This document shows, piece after piece, positions 46,052 through 53,305 of a stretch of 64,000 bases of DNA (within the stretch, counting starts at the first letter, position 1; each line of letters begins with the position of its first letter). The stretch is from contig CADBCY010000002.1 in NCBI GenBank assembly GCA_902793325.1, positions 107,921 through 171,920 on the forward strand, given 5' to 3'. The position numbers and the translations under genes were made by a program. This DNA is from an uncultured Eubacteriales bacterium. GTDB taxonomy: Bacteria; Bacillota; Clostridia; Christensenellales; Aristaeellaceae. The notes beneath the pieces were generated by a model. It was not told the DNA's origin, did not search any database, and worked only from the letters and a program-made list of their open reading frames with translations.

Positions 46052-46735
46052 TCATACCTTCAGCAGCACCCACACCGCCGGGCGCACGCCGCCCTCTTCG
46101 TAGTTGATGTGGATGCCGATGTCGTAGATGGAGCCGTCGTCGTACACCGCCACGGCGCTGAAGCCGTTGCTGCCCGGCGCGCGCAGCCACCACCAGCCGT
46201 CCCCGGCGCGCTGCGCCTGTTCCGGCATGTACTGCTCGATCTCCTCCATGCTGGGGATGTGCACCTTGTCCATGGTGTCCATGCCGCCGTTGGAGTACCA
46301 CTTGCGGTTGCGAAGGTTGCGGACGCGGCTCGGCACGATCCTCAACTGCTCCCGCTTGTCGAAGGCGGTATGGAGGAACTCGTCGTTCAGCCACTTGCGC
46401 AGCGTGCAGGTCTGCCAGGTGGCGTCCTCCACGGTGTAGTGATAGGGGCGGCGCGTCACGATCTCCTCCGCCAGCAGAAGGCGCATCTTGCCGCGCTGGT
46501 CCACCACGCGCCAGCGGATGGGCCGGCCGTCATAATGGCCGAGCGTCACCTCGCTGCCCACCGCGTAGGCCAGCAGCGTATCGCACTTCTCCGCGTACTG
46601 CGCAGCGGACCTGTAATCCCCCAGCGCCTCGAACTGCCGCTTTGCCTCGCGCAGGTCGTCCGTCGAAGCGTAGTGCATATACCTTTCCTTTGCCTGGTCG
46701 TAAAGCGCTTCCGCGTTCATGGTTTCGTTCGCCAC
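46052..46735 (-). CDS. DUF6273-domain protein
   Basis: 227 aa from GTG 46735 (GAGAGGGG 7 bp upstream). The N-terminal 50 residues look like a helical TPR-like unit (AKRQFEALGDYRSAAQYAEKC). The rest has the DUF6273 outline: IRWRVVDQRGKMRLLLAEEIV, TWQTCTLRKWLNDEFLHTAF, WWWLRAPGSNGFSAVAVYDDGSI and VRPAVWVLL. That fold resembles formylglycine-generating/C-type-lectin-like sheets. There is no signal peptide. Function unknown; it is monocistronic with its own promoter. Confidence 0.75.
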   Translation of the reverse strand: MANETMNAEALYDQAKERYMHYASTDDLREAKRQFEALGDYRSAAQYAEKCDTLLAYAVGSEVTLGHYDGRPIRWRVVDQRGKMRLLLAEEIVTRRPYHYTVEDATWQTCTLRKWLNDEFLHTAFDKREQLRIVPSRVRNLRNRKWYSNGGMDTMDKVHIPSMEEIEQYMPEQAQRAGDGWWWLRAPGSNGFSAVAVYDDGSIYDIGIHINYEEGGVRPAVWVLLKV

Positions 46736-46767
46736 GTCAATACCCCTCTCCGGTATTTTATGGGTAC

Positions 46768-46796
46768 AGTATACCACGCTTTTGTTGCGCTCACAA
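46768..46796 (-). promoter_or_regulatory. Promoter of the DUF6273 gene
   Basis: Minus strand: -35 TTGTGA (46791-46796), 17 bp, extended -10 TGG-TATACT (46768-46776). Confidence 0.65.
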
Positions 46797-46831
46797 GGCG
46801 TCCGGACAGTTCAGTTTTTGCTTGCCTGCTA

Positions 46832-46859
46832 TTGATTCTTTTGATACCGGGCGTATAAT
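46832..46859 (+). promoter_or_regulatory. Promoter of the LysR-type regulator
   Basis: -35 TTGATT (46832-46837), 16 bp, perfect -10 TATAAT (46854-46859), with GGAGGTG and ATG 46888 downstream. Confidence 0.7.
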
Positions 46860-46887
46860 GGAGCCATCCCTTTCGCGGAGGTGCCCC

Positions 46888-47817
46888 ATGACGCTTCAAA
46901 ACCTGCGCTACATCATCGAGGTGGCCAATTGCAGATCCTTCTCGAAGGCCGCCCAGTCGCTGTTCATGACCCAGTCCGCGCTGTCCACCGCCATACGGGA
47001 CATCGAGGACGAGCTCGGTATACAGATCTTCCGCCGCACCAACCGCGGCGTGAGCCTCACCCCCGACGGCGAGGACTGCCTGAGGCACTGCAAGGAGATC
47101 GTGGAGCGCGCGGACTACCTGTCCACCCGCTACCGGGGCCGCAGCGACCTGCGCACCTTCTTCTCCGTGTCCGCGCAGCACCTGCCCTTCGCCGTCCGCG
47201 CCTTCAACGAATTGCTGGACGACCTCCCCAGCGCCTACGACGCGGCCATCCGCGAGACGGAGACCGCGCGCATCCTCCACGACGTCAGCACCGGGCGCAG
47301 CGAGGTGGGCGTGGCGGCGCTGACGGAGAGCCAGCTGTCACTGATGAACAACGCGCTGTTCGTGCACGACCTCGCCTTCTCGGAGATTGCGCGCCTGCCC
47401 ATCTTCGTGTTCCTGCGCCGCCAGCATCCGCTCGCGGACCGCGACAGCCTGGGGCCGGAGGACCTGCGCAAATACCCCTTCGTCACCTTCGACCAGGAGA
47501 AGGCGCCCAGCTACTACACCGAGGAGATCCAGCTGTTCGAGCCGCTGGCGCGGAACATCCACGTCAGCGACCGCGCCACCAAGATGTCCGTCATCCGCAG
47601 CACCGACGCATACAGCATCGGCGTGGACCTGCCCAACTTCAACCGCGACGTCTACTTCAAGCGCACCGACACCGAAATGGCCGCCATCCCCTTCTCCGGC
47701 CATCCCGACCCCGTGATCGTAGGCATCCTGCAAAAGAACGGCCGCGCGACGTCCGACATCGGCCGGCGCTACCTCGACCTGCTCCGGCGACACATCGGCA
47801 TGCTGCAAATGCCGTAG
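46888..47817 (+). CDS. LysR-family transcriptional regulator
   Basis: 309 aa. The winged helix-turn-helix is at residues 1-60 (LQNLRYIIEVANCRSFSKAAQSLFMTQSALSTAIRDIEDELGIQIFRR), followed by the LTPDGEDCL linker helix and a two-lobed effector domain. The start has GGAGGTG 6 bp upstream. No divergently transcribed target with a shared control region is obvious; the nearest divergent gene is the DUF6273 gene. Confidence 0.93.
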   Translation: MTLQNLRYIIEVANCRSFSKAAQSLFMTQSALSTAIRDIEDELGIQIFRRTNRGVSLTPDGEDCLRHCKEIVERADYLSTRYRGRSDLRTFFSVSAQHLPFAVRAFNELLDDLPSAYDAAIRETETARILHDVSTGRSEVGVAALTESQLSLMNNALFVHDLAFSEIARLPIFVFLRRQHPLADRDSLGPEDLRKYPFVTFDQEKAPSYYTEEIQLFEPLARNIHVSDRATKMSVIRSTDAYSIGVDLPNFNRDVYFKRTDTEMAAIPFSGHPDPVIVGILQKNGRATSDIGRRYLDLLRRHIGMLQMP

Positions 47818-47830
47818 GTCCCCGGCGGCG

Positions 47831-47851
47831 GCCGCTTCAGGAGAAGCAGGC
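47831..47851. terminator. Possible hairpin terminator between convergent genes
   Basis: GCCGCTTC (47831-47838) pairs with GAAGC-A-GGC (47843-47851) around AGGA, with one bulged base. No T-run follows, so support is only the convergent position. Confidence 0.3.
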
Positions 47852-47858
47852 GGCCTCC

Positions 47859-48350
47859 TCAGTCCTGCGCTCCCGTTCTGATCAAGTGGCCTTCCTGGAT
47901 CGCGGCGAACGTTGCGACCGCGTAGACGATGACCGCGGTATGCCTCACTTCCATAAACGACAGCGACAGCGGCAGGATGAACAGCAGCGCCCCCGTCGCT
48001 TTGTTCGCGATGGTATGCATCGCCACGAACCGCTTCCGGATCACATATCCGCAGGCGATGTTGATTCCCCTGATGAATGCGATTGCGCCGATCCAGACGT
48101 ACAGCCAGCTCGGAAGGCTTATGACGGGGAGCAGCTTGATGAGGCAAACCGCCGCGAACACGAAGTCCGCGACGGTATCCAGCCTTGCGCCGAGCTCGTC
48201 GGCCGTGCCTGTCTTGCGCGCCACCGCGCCATCGATCATATCGGAAAACCCCGCCGCCAGGTACAGCGCGTAAAAGGGCGCAGAGAGCGCCGGGCAGGAC
48301 AGCAGCGCGGCGCTGAGCAGGATTCTGAAGCCCGTTATGAGGTTCGCCAA
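47859..48350 (-). CDS. CDP-alcohol phosphatidyltransferase family protein
   Basis: 163 aa from TTG 48350, with GGAGG upstream inside the previous gene and no nearby ATG. The catalytic motif DGAVARKTGTADELGARLDTVADF (residues about 36-58) fits the family pattern DGxxAR...GxxxDxxxD, which binds the metal and the CDP group. Four to five helices follow. It makes a phospholipid such as phosphatidylglycerolphosphate from CDP-diacylglycerol. It is shorter than typical PgsA. It is the last gene of the TetR-led group. Confidence 0.85.
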   Translation of the reverse strand: MANLITGFRILLSAALLSCPALSAPFYALYLAAGFSDMIDGAVARKTGTADELGARLDTVADFVFAAVCLIKLLPVISLPSWLYVWIGAIAFIRGINIACGYVIRKRFVAMHTIANKATGALLFILPLSLSFMEVRHTAVIVYAVATFAAIQEGHLIRTGAQD

Positions 48351-48355
48351 GGCCT

Positions 48356-48874
48356 CTATCCCTCCCCGCCCTCTTTGCCGGCGACGGGGACCCAGATGCC
48401 GCATTCATAGTCCGGCGACTTTGGGTCCCCGGCGGAATAGACCTCCAGCGTCGCGGCGCCGTTCGCGTTGTACTTCCGCCCCTCGGTCGGGAACCACTCC
48501 CGCCAGACCGCCGTGTTCAGCGTCTGCAGCGATTCCGGGATCGGGCCTCTGGCCGTAAATACCGCCCATTTGCTCTCCGGGAAGGCGAACAGCTCCAGTC
48601 CCTCCGGCACCTCGCCGCCCCGATAAAGGCCCGCGATCCAGTACGCGAAGCCGTTCCCGGATTCCGCGCAGATCGCGTACATTCCGATCCCGTTATCGAG
48701 GATCGCCCTTTCCACGGCGGTTTCCGGCTGCATCGTCTGCCACAGCCGCGCGTATTTCGCGGCGTATTCCCTGTCCCAGAACTCCGGGCACTTTTGGTAG
48801 CCCTCCTCCGGGCGGATCTGGGTATGGTAGCCGATGAACGTCATGGCGTTCTTCTTTTCATAGGTCACGTTCAT
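48356..48874 (-). CDS. GyrI-like small-molecule-binding protein
   Basis: 172 aa with a GGGAGG site before ATG 48874. The fold is the effector-binding domain shared by GyrI/SbmC and the C-terminus of BmrR/Rob-type regulators: an MTFIGYHTQI opening strand, AYWIAGLY, FPESKWAVFTARGPIPESLQ and a C-terminal SPDYECGIWVPV. It has no DNA-binding domain. Such stand-alone proteins bind or hydrolyse hydrophobic cationic compounds. Its place behind a TetR gene supports a drug-response role. Confidence 0.82.
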   Translation of the reverse strand: MNVTYEKKNAMTFIGYHTQIRPEEGYQKCPEFWDREYAAKYARLWQTMQPETAVERAILDNGIGMYAICAESGNGFAYWIAGLYRGGEVPEGLELFAFPESKWAVFTARGPIPESLQTLNTAVWREWFPTEGRKYNANGAATLEVYSAGDPKSPDYECGIWVPVAGKEGGEG

Positions 48875-48967
48875 GCTGTCTTTCCTCCCGCTTCATGATC
48901 GTTCTTTTCCTCTGTTGCCGAACCGATGGCACGTCCGGGCGCCATCCCGGCCGTCGCGCCGATCACA

Positions 48968-49356
48968 CTACTTTAATGGCGTTTCCGTCCTTCCGGTCCT
49001 GATGAATCGGATCAGCGCGTCCACATCGTCAAAGGCATCGTAATCGCCGGTGATCCCCTCGCGATGATAGACGACGCCCCTCCGCTCGTTGCGTTCCAGG
49101 CAGTCCAGCAGTTCGTCCTCTCCGTACGCCCTGGCAAACTGCGTAAAGGCATAGGGCTTCATCTTGCCCAGCAGGCCCTTCCTGCAATTCTCGCCGCACT
49201 CGTAGCAATGGCAATGCCCCGGTTCATGGAACACTTCCTGTTTTCGCACCAGTCCTTGTCCCTGCATTCGCCTGAATCGCAGCCGCCACAGCGTTCATTC
49301 TCGCTGCACAGGCAGCAGGCCAGTCCGCACCGGGCGATTCCCAGTTTGCGCTTCAT
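48968..49356 (-). pseudogene. DUF3795 protein gene, disrupted by a single frameshift
   Basis: From ATG 49356 (GGAGG 9 bp upstream) the first frame gives MKRKLGIARCGLACCLCSEN, CGGCDSGECRDKDWC and KCSMNRG, the Cys-rich DUF3795 head. Near 49207-49217 homology moves to another frame and continues HCYECGENCRKGLLGKMKPYAF, NERRGVVYHREGITGDYD and LIRFIRTG to the stop at 48968. One lost base there explains both halves. The full product would be about 129 aa, a small protein with many cysteines for metal binding. Either it is a recent pseudogene or the assembly has an error. Confidence 0.8.
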
Positions 49357-49446
49357 CCTCCTCATCCTCCCTCGTCTTGTCGGCAAAGGCCGTTCCCCTG
49401 GTGCTTCGTGATGTCGTTCTGAATGTCGATCACGACAAGCGCTGAT

Positions 49447-50049
49447 TTACGCATGGTCCGTCACCCCGTATACGTTGATAAAGTGCCGGCTGAACGCCTC
49501 GATCTGCGCCATCGCTTCGCCCGCTTTCTCCGGCTCGCGGTCGCACAGGTGGATCAGTGCGGAGATCGGCGCGGTATAGGCGAACGCGAGCATGGCCGGA
49601 TCGTCGCGGCGGAGCAGCCCCTTATCCATCATGCCCGCAAAGAGCGGCGTGAACATCTCCCTGAGTCCCGTCAGGAAATGCTTCGTGGCGAGGTCCCTGG
49701 CGCGCTCGTCCCGGAACTGCTCAATCGTCAGCAGCTTTCTCGTCATGACGACCTTTTCATCGTGCACCGTGAAATCCGCCAGCCGCATGGTCATTTCAAC
49801 CAGGCCGTCCAGGGTATCCGGGACCGGCGGCAGGCGCTCCGGCGAGCCGAAGCGCGCGTTATAATAGGCGATCATCTCATCCAGCAGGGCGTTCCAGATC
49901 TCTTCCTTGCTCTCAAAATGCTTGTAGATCGACGACTTGACCATTCCGAGAGAAGCGGTGAGCTCGCGGATATTCGTACCCGCGTATCCGTTCTGCGAAA
50001 ACAAAACCAGCGCCGTCGTGAGTATCCTTTCCTTCGTATCCTTCGCCAT
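49447..50049 (-). CDS. TetR-family transcriptional regulator
   Basis: 200 aa. The helix-turn-helix is at residues about 8-55 (RILTTALVLFSQNGYAGTNIRELTASLGMVKSSIYKHFESKEEIW). The all-helical ligand domain has no assigned effector. GGGAGG is 7 bp before ATG 50049. The promoter is covered by a 44-bp palindrome, so autorepression is very likely. The genes downstream on the same strand (DUF3795, GyrI-like, CDP-alcohol phosphatidyltransferase) are candidate co-regulated targets. Confidence 0.93.
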   Translation of the reverse strand: MAKDTKERILTTALVLFSQNGYAGTNIRELTASLGMVKSSIYKHFESKEEIWNALLDEMIAYYNARFGSPERLPPVPDTLDGLVEMTMRLADFTVHDEKVVMTRKLLTIEQFRDERARDLATKHFLTGLREMFTPLFAGMMDKGLLRRDDPAMLAFAYTAPISALIHLCDREPEKAGEAMAQIEAFSRHFINVYGVTDHA

Positions 50050-50066
50050 GTGAACCTCCCGAACGC

Positions 50067-50115
50067 AAGAGAACTATCGTTCTCTCATTATAGTGAACGA
50101 TAGTTCTCTTGTCAA
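50067..50115 (-). promoter_or_regulatory. Consensus promoter inside a 44-bp palindromic TetR operator
   Basis: Minus strand: perfect -35 TTGACA (50110-50115), 17 bp, perfect -10 TATAAT (50087-50092). AAGAGAACTATCGTTC (50067-50082) and GAACGATAGTTCTCTT (50095-50110) are perfect 16-bp inverted arms that place the -10 at their centre. Each arm also contains the smaller dyad GAAC-TATC-GTTC, so two or more dimers could bind. Confidence 0.85.
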
Positions 50116-50215
50116 GGGCAATATGAAAGTTTACACATGAATTTGCGCAGCACGACGAGATTTCACAGCGCTCCCCGCGCGCCTGAAACGCCCGTTCCCC
50201 CCGCCGGCCTGCGAT

Positions 50216-51106
50216 TCAGTCCTGCCCGGTCGACGGCAGAAACGCCCTGCTCACCGCCGCGTGGATCAGGTAGGTAATCAGTGTCCCGAAGGATACGTCC
50301 GAGAGGAAGTGGTTGGTCATGTGGATGCGGTTGTACCCGTAGAGCAGCACGAAGAGGAAGGCGACGGCATAGCAGCAGAGGTTTTTCCCCATGCTTCGCT
50401 TTTTCGTCACGTCGGCGAGCATGGGCAGCGCAAACATCATGGTGGCGATGGTCATGTTGCCGCTGGGCCAGGACTTGAGGCCGTCGTTGCTGCCGGCGAG
50501 GTTCGGAACCATCTGCCACCAGTTGCGGAACTGGCTCTTCGGGTCCTCCAGCGTAATCAGGTACTTGTACCGCGGGCGGGAGGCGACCTGCTTGAGCCAC
50601 AGGTTCACGTTGTCGGACAATACGCCCGCGACCAGGATCACGGCCCCGACCGCAATCAGCCTGTCCGCGTCCACGTCATCCAGCACCCTGCCGCAGACGA
50701 GGATCGGCCACACATACAGCGCCGCAATGATCAGCCAGGAGAGGACGGAGATCCAGGGCGACGATTCCCCGGCCGTGTAATGGAACAGGTCGCGCACCTT
50801 GCCGCCGCTGTAGCTGTTCGTGTAGCAGACGGCGAGGAACCAGCCGATGATCAGCAGCGCCGTCCCCGCCATCGGAAGCCCCTTTTTCTTCAGTCCCTTG
50901 TACAGGCACATCCCCGCCGCCGGATACAGGCAAAAGGAAAAATAGCAGCCGAAGGCGGCGAAGAAGCTGCCGATCTTCGTTACGTTGGCCATGCTTTCGT
51001 TGATCCGGAAATCCAGGAACGAACCGATGACGATGCCCAGCAGGCAGACCGCGACGACCGCCCAAAAGCAGGTGACGGGAACGGCCATGATTGTTCTCTT
51101 CTTCAT
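50216..51106 (-). CDS. PAP2-superfamily membrane protein
   Basis: 296 aa with about eight transmembrane helices. Phosphatase motif 1 KQVASRPRYK is near residue 170 and motif 3 NRIHMTNHFLSD near 260. Motif 2, normally PSGH, reads SWPSGNM, so the usual general-acid histidine is an asparagine. Activity on undecaprenyl or lipid pyrophosphates may be reduced or altered. GGAGGAAAC precedes ATG 51106. It is 38 bp past the ABC ATPase stop and probably in that operon. Confidence 0.85.
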   Translation of the reverse strand: MKKRTIMAVPVTCFWAVVAVCLLGIVIGSFLDFRINESMANVTKIGSFFAAFGCYFSFCLYPAAGMCLYKGLKKKGLPMAGTALLIIGWFLAVCYTNSYSGGKVRDLFHYTAGESSPWISVLSWLIIAALYVWPILVCGRVLDDVDADRLIAVGAVILVAGVLSDNVNLWLKQVASRPRYKYLITLEDPKSQFRNWWQMVPNLAGSNDGLKSWPSGNMTIATMMFALPMLADVTKKRSMGKNLCCYAVAFLFVLLYGYNRIHMTNHFLSDVSFGTLITYLIHAAVSRAFLPSTGQD

Positions 51107-51144
51107 TAGTGTTTCCTCCGTTGTTTTCTCTCTTCGGGAGCGGG

Positions 51145-52242
51145 CTATTGCTTCTCCCCGAATACGAGCGTCAGGCAGTTTGTCAGGTCGTCGGCCGCCA
51201 CCGCTTCATAGGAAATATCGGCGGTGATGCCCGCGAGCAGCGATCGGGACAGTTCGTCCCCCTTTTCAAGGACATCATACGGCGAGCCGTTGAAGCGCAC
51301 GGTCATCGTCGCCCGCGCGTCCGCCTCGGCGTATTCGATCACCGCCTGGATGCGCGGCTTTTCGAGCGCGGGGATCAGCATTTGCTGCACCAGCTCCTCA
51401 AACGCCAGGTTGATGCGGCCGGCCAGCTTCGGCGGAACCTGATTTCGGTTGCAGTAGTTCTCGATCTCCCCCGCCATGCCGAGGAAATCGTAGTCGCGGC
51501 TTTCGATGTTCAGCTCCAGCACCTTGAGCCGCCGCACGAACCGCCGCGTGTTTTCCCGCTGCGGGTGGTCGAACACCTGCTCCGGTGTGCCGTCCTCGTA
51601 GATGCCGCCCTCGTCCATGAAGAACACGCGGTTTGAGATCGCGCGGGCAAACGCCATCTCGTGGGTGACGATCATGAGTGTCTTGCCGGTCTTGGCAAGG
51701 TCCCGTATGACCGCCTGCACCTCGCCGACCATCGTCGGATCGAGCGCGCTGGTGGGCTCGTCGAACAGGATCACGTCCGGGTCCATCGCCAGCGTCCGCG
51801 CGATGGCGATGCGCTGCTTCTGTCCGCCCGACAGCTGCTCCGGGTAGCTCAGCGCCTTTTCCGCCAGGCCCACCGTCCTGAGCAGCCGCATGCCGGTGTC
51901 ATAGGCTTCCTGCTTCGATTTGCCCAGCAGGTCCATCGGGGCCATCATGATGTTCTCGATCACCGTCCTGTGGCCGAACAGGTTGAAGCTCTGGAACACC
52001 ATGCCCATCTTCTGCCGGACTCTGTTGATGTCGCACTTCGGGTCGGTGATCTCCACGTCGTCCACCCAGATCCTGCCTGACGTGGGTTTCTCCAGCCGGT
52101 TGATGCACCTGAGCAGCGTGCTCTTGCCCGTTCCGGAGGGGCCGATCACGGAGATCACGTCGCCGTCGCGGATCTCCACGCTCACATCCTTGAGCGGCGT
52201 GACGTTCGGGTATTCCTTCCTCAAATGCTCAATTCTGATCAT
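51145..52242 (-). CDS. Amino-acid ABC transporter ATPase fused to a GHKL-like domain
   Basis: 365 aa, about 120 longer than a normal GlnQ. Residues 1-240 have Walker A GPSGTGKST, FQSFNLFGH, signature LSGGQKQRIAIAR, Walker B VILFDEPTSALD and the THEM switch. Residues about 250-365 resemble an RsbW-type HATPase: FLGMAGEIENYC, INLAFEELVQQML, RFNGSPYDVLEKGDEL and NCLTLVF. The Asn box reads Q and the DxG box reads NGSP, so ATP binding there is doubtful. Its start overlaps the permease stop by 14 bp. Confidence 0.85.
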   Translation of the reverse strand: MIRIEHLRKEYPNVTPLKDVSVEIRDGDVISVIGPSGTGKSTLLRCINRLEKPTSGRIWVDDVEITDPKCDINRVRQKMGMVFQSFNLFGHRTVIENIMMAPMDLLGKSKQEAYDTGMRLLRTVGLAEKALSYPEQLSGGQKQRIAIARTLAMDPDVILFDEPTSALDPTMVGEVQAVIRDLAKTGKTLMIVTHEMAFARAISNRVFFMDEGGIYEDGTPEQVFDHPQRENTRRFVRRLKVLELNIESRDYDFLGMAGEIENYCNRNQVPPKLAGRINLAFEELVQQMLIPALEKPRIQAVIEYAEADARATMTVRFNGSPYDVLEKGDELSRSLLAGITADISYEAVAADDLTNCLTLVFGEKQ

Positions 52243-53305
52243 CGGTCTTCACCCCCTTCAGGATGTCCTCGGGTCGCCTGCGCCGGGGATCGAGGCACCA
52301 CGTCGCGCTGCTGACCAGCAGCTTGATGACCCCCTCCAGCACAAAGTAGATGATCGTCACCGCGATCAGCGGGAAGAACGCCTCGTAGGTGCGGCTGCGC
52401 ACGATGTCGCCCATCTTCGTCAGGTCCTGCACGGCGATGTAGCCCACGATGGCCGTCGCCTTGACGAGGCCCACGATCTCGCCCCGGTACGCGGGCAGCA
52501 CGTGCGGCAGCGCCTGCGGCAGGATGATCCTGAAGAACGTGCGGCGGTTGGAGTAGCCCAGCGCGTAGGCGGCCTCGTACTGCCCGCCGTCCACCGCGCC
52601 GACGCCCATCTTGAGAAGCCCGAACACCGCCGCGCCGAACGTGAGCGTGAAGCCCACCACCGCCACGGCGACGCCGCTGATGGCGACGCTGCCAAAGATG
52701 ATGTAGTACAGGATCATCAACAGCACCACCATCGGCATGCCCTGCACCAGCCACAGGCAGAAGCGGGTAATCAGGTTGGCCGCTGGGTTGCCGTTTCTGC
52801 ACAGCATGAACACCATGAAGCCCAGCAGCGTGCCGAACAGGATCGACAGCAGCGTGATGACGAGCGTCGTGACCACGCCCTTCATAAACAGCTGCCATCG
52901 GTTCTCGCGCAGGAACGTCTTGTGGAAGCTGGTCGCAACGCCGCCGCCGGGGGCGGTCCCCTTCTCCGCGCCGGCGGTCGCCTCCGGCTGTTCCGGCGCG
53001 GGCTGGGCGCCTTCCGCTTGCGCGTCCGCGGCGTTTCTCAGCACCGCCATCTGCGTGCCGCCGGTGTAGTAGGGGTCAGAGAACAGCACGCTCTCCTTGC
53101 GCTCCTCGGTGATGGCGATGCCGGAGATGGCAAAGTCCACCTTCCCCGCCTGCACCGCCGCCAGCATGCCGTCGAAGTCCATCGTGGTCACGTTCAGGCC
53201 GTAGCCGTTCGCCTCGCAGAACAGCGCGCACAGCTCGATCTCCATGCCCACGCACTCGTCGCCGCGGTAGTAGTTCATCGGCGGGAAGGTGCCCTCGGTG
53301 GTCAT
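52229..53305 (-). CDS. Amino-acid ABC permease with an N-terminal half binding-protein lobe
   Basis: 358 aa. Residues 1 to about 90 are the first lobe of a SBP_bac_3 domain (EGTFPPMNYYRGDECVGMEIEL, MDFDGMLAAVQAGKVDFAISGIAIT) without the second lobe. A Pro/Ala/Glu linker follows, then a HisM/GlnP-type permease with about five helices and the coupling loop EAAYALGYSNRRTFFRIILPQALPHVLP. There is no signal peptide before the lobe. ATG 53305 overlaps the stop of the binding-protein gene by 4 bp. A fused ancestor split by a small deletion or frameshift is likely. Confidence 0.82.
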   Translation of the reverse strand: MTTEGTFPPMNYYRGDECVGMEIELCALFCEANGYGLNVTTMDFDGMLAAVQAGKVDFAISGIAITEERKESVLFSDPYYTGGTQMAVLRNAADAQAEGAQPAPEQPEATAGAEKGTAPGGGVATSFHKTFLRENRWQLFMKGVVTTLVITLLSILFGTLLGFMVFMLCRNGNPAANLITRFCLWLVQGMPMVVLLMILYYIIFGSVAISGVAVAVVGFTLTFGAAVFGLLKMGVGAVDGGQYEAAYALGYSNRRTFFRIILPQALPHVLPAYRGEIVGLVKATAIVGYIAVQDLTKMGDIVRSRTYEAFFPLIAVTIIYFVLEGVIKLLVSSATWCLDPRRRRPEDILKGVKTDDQN

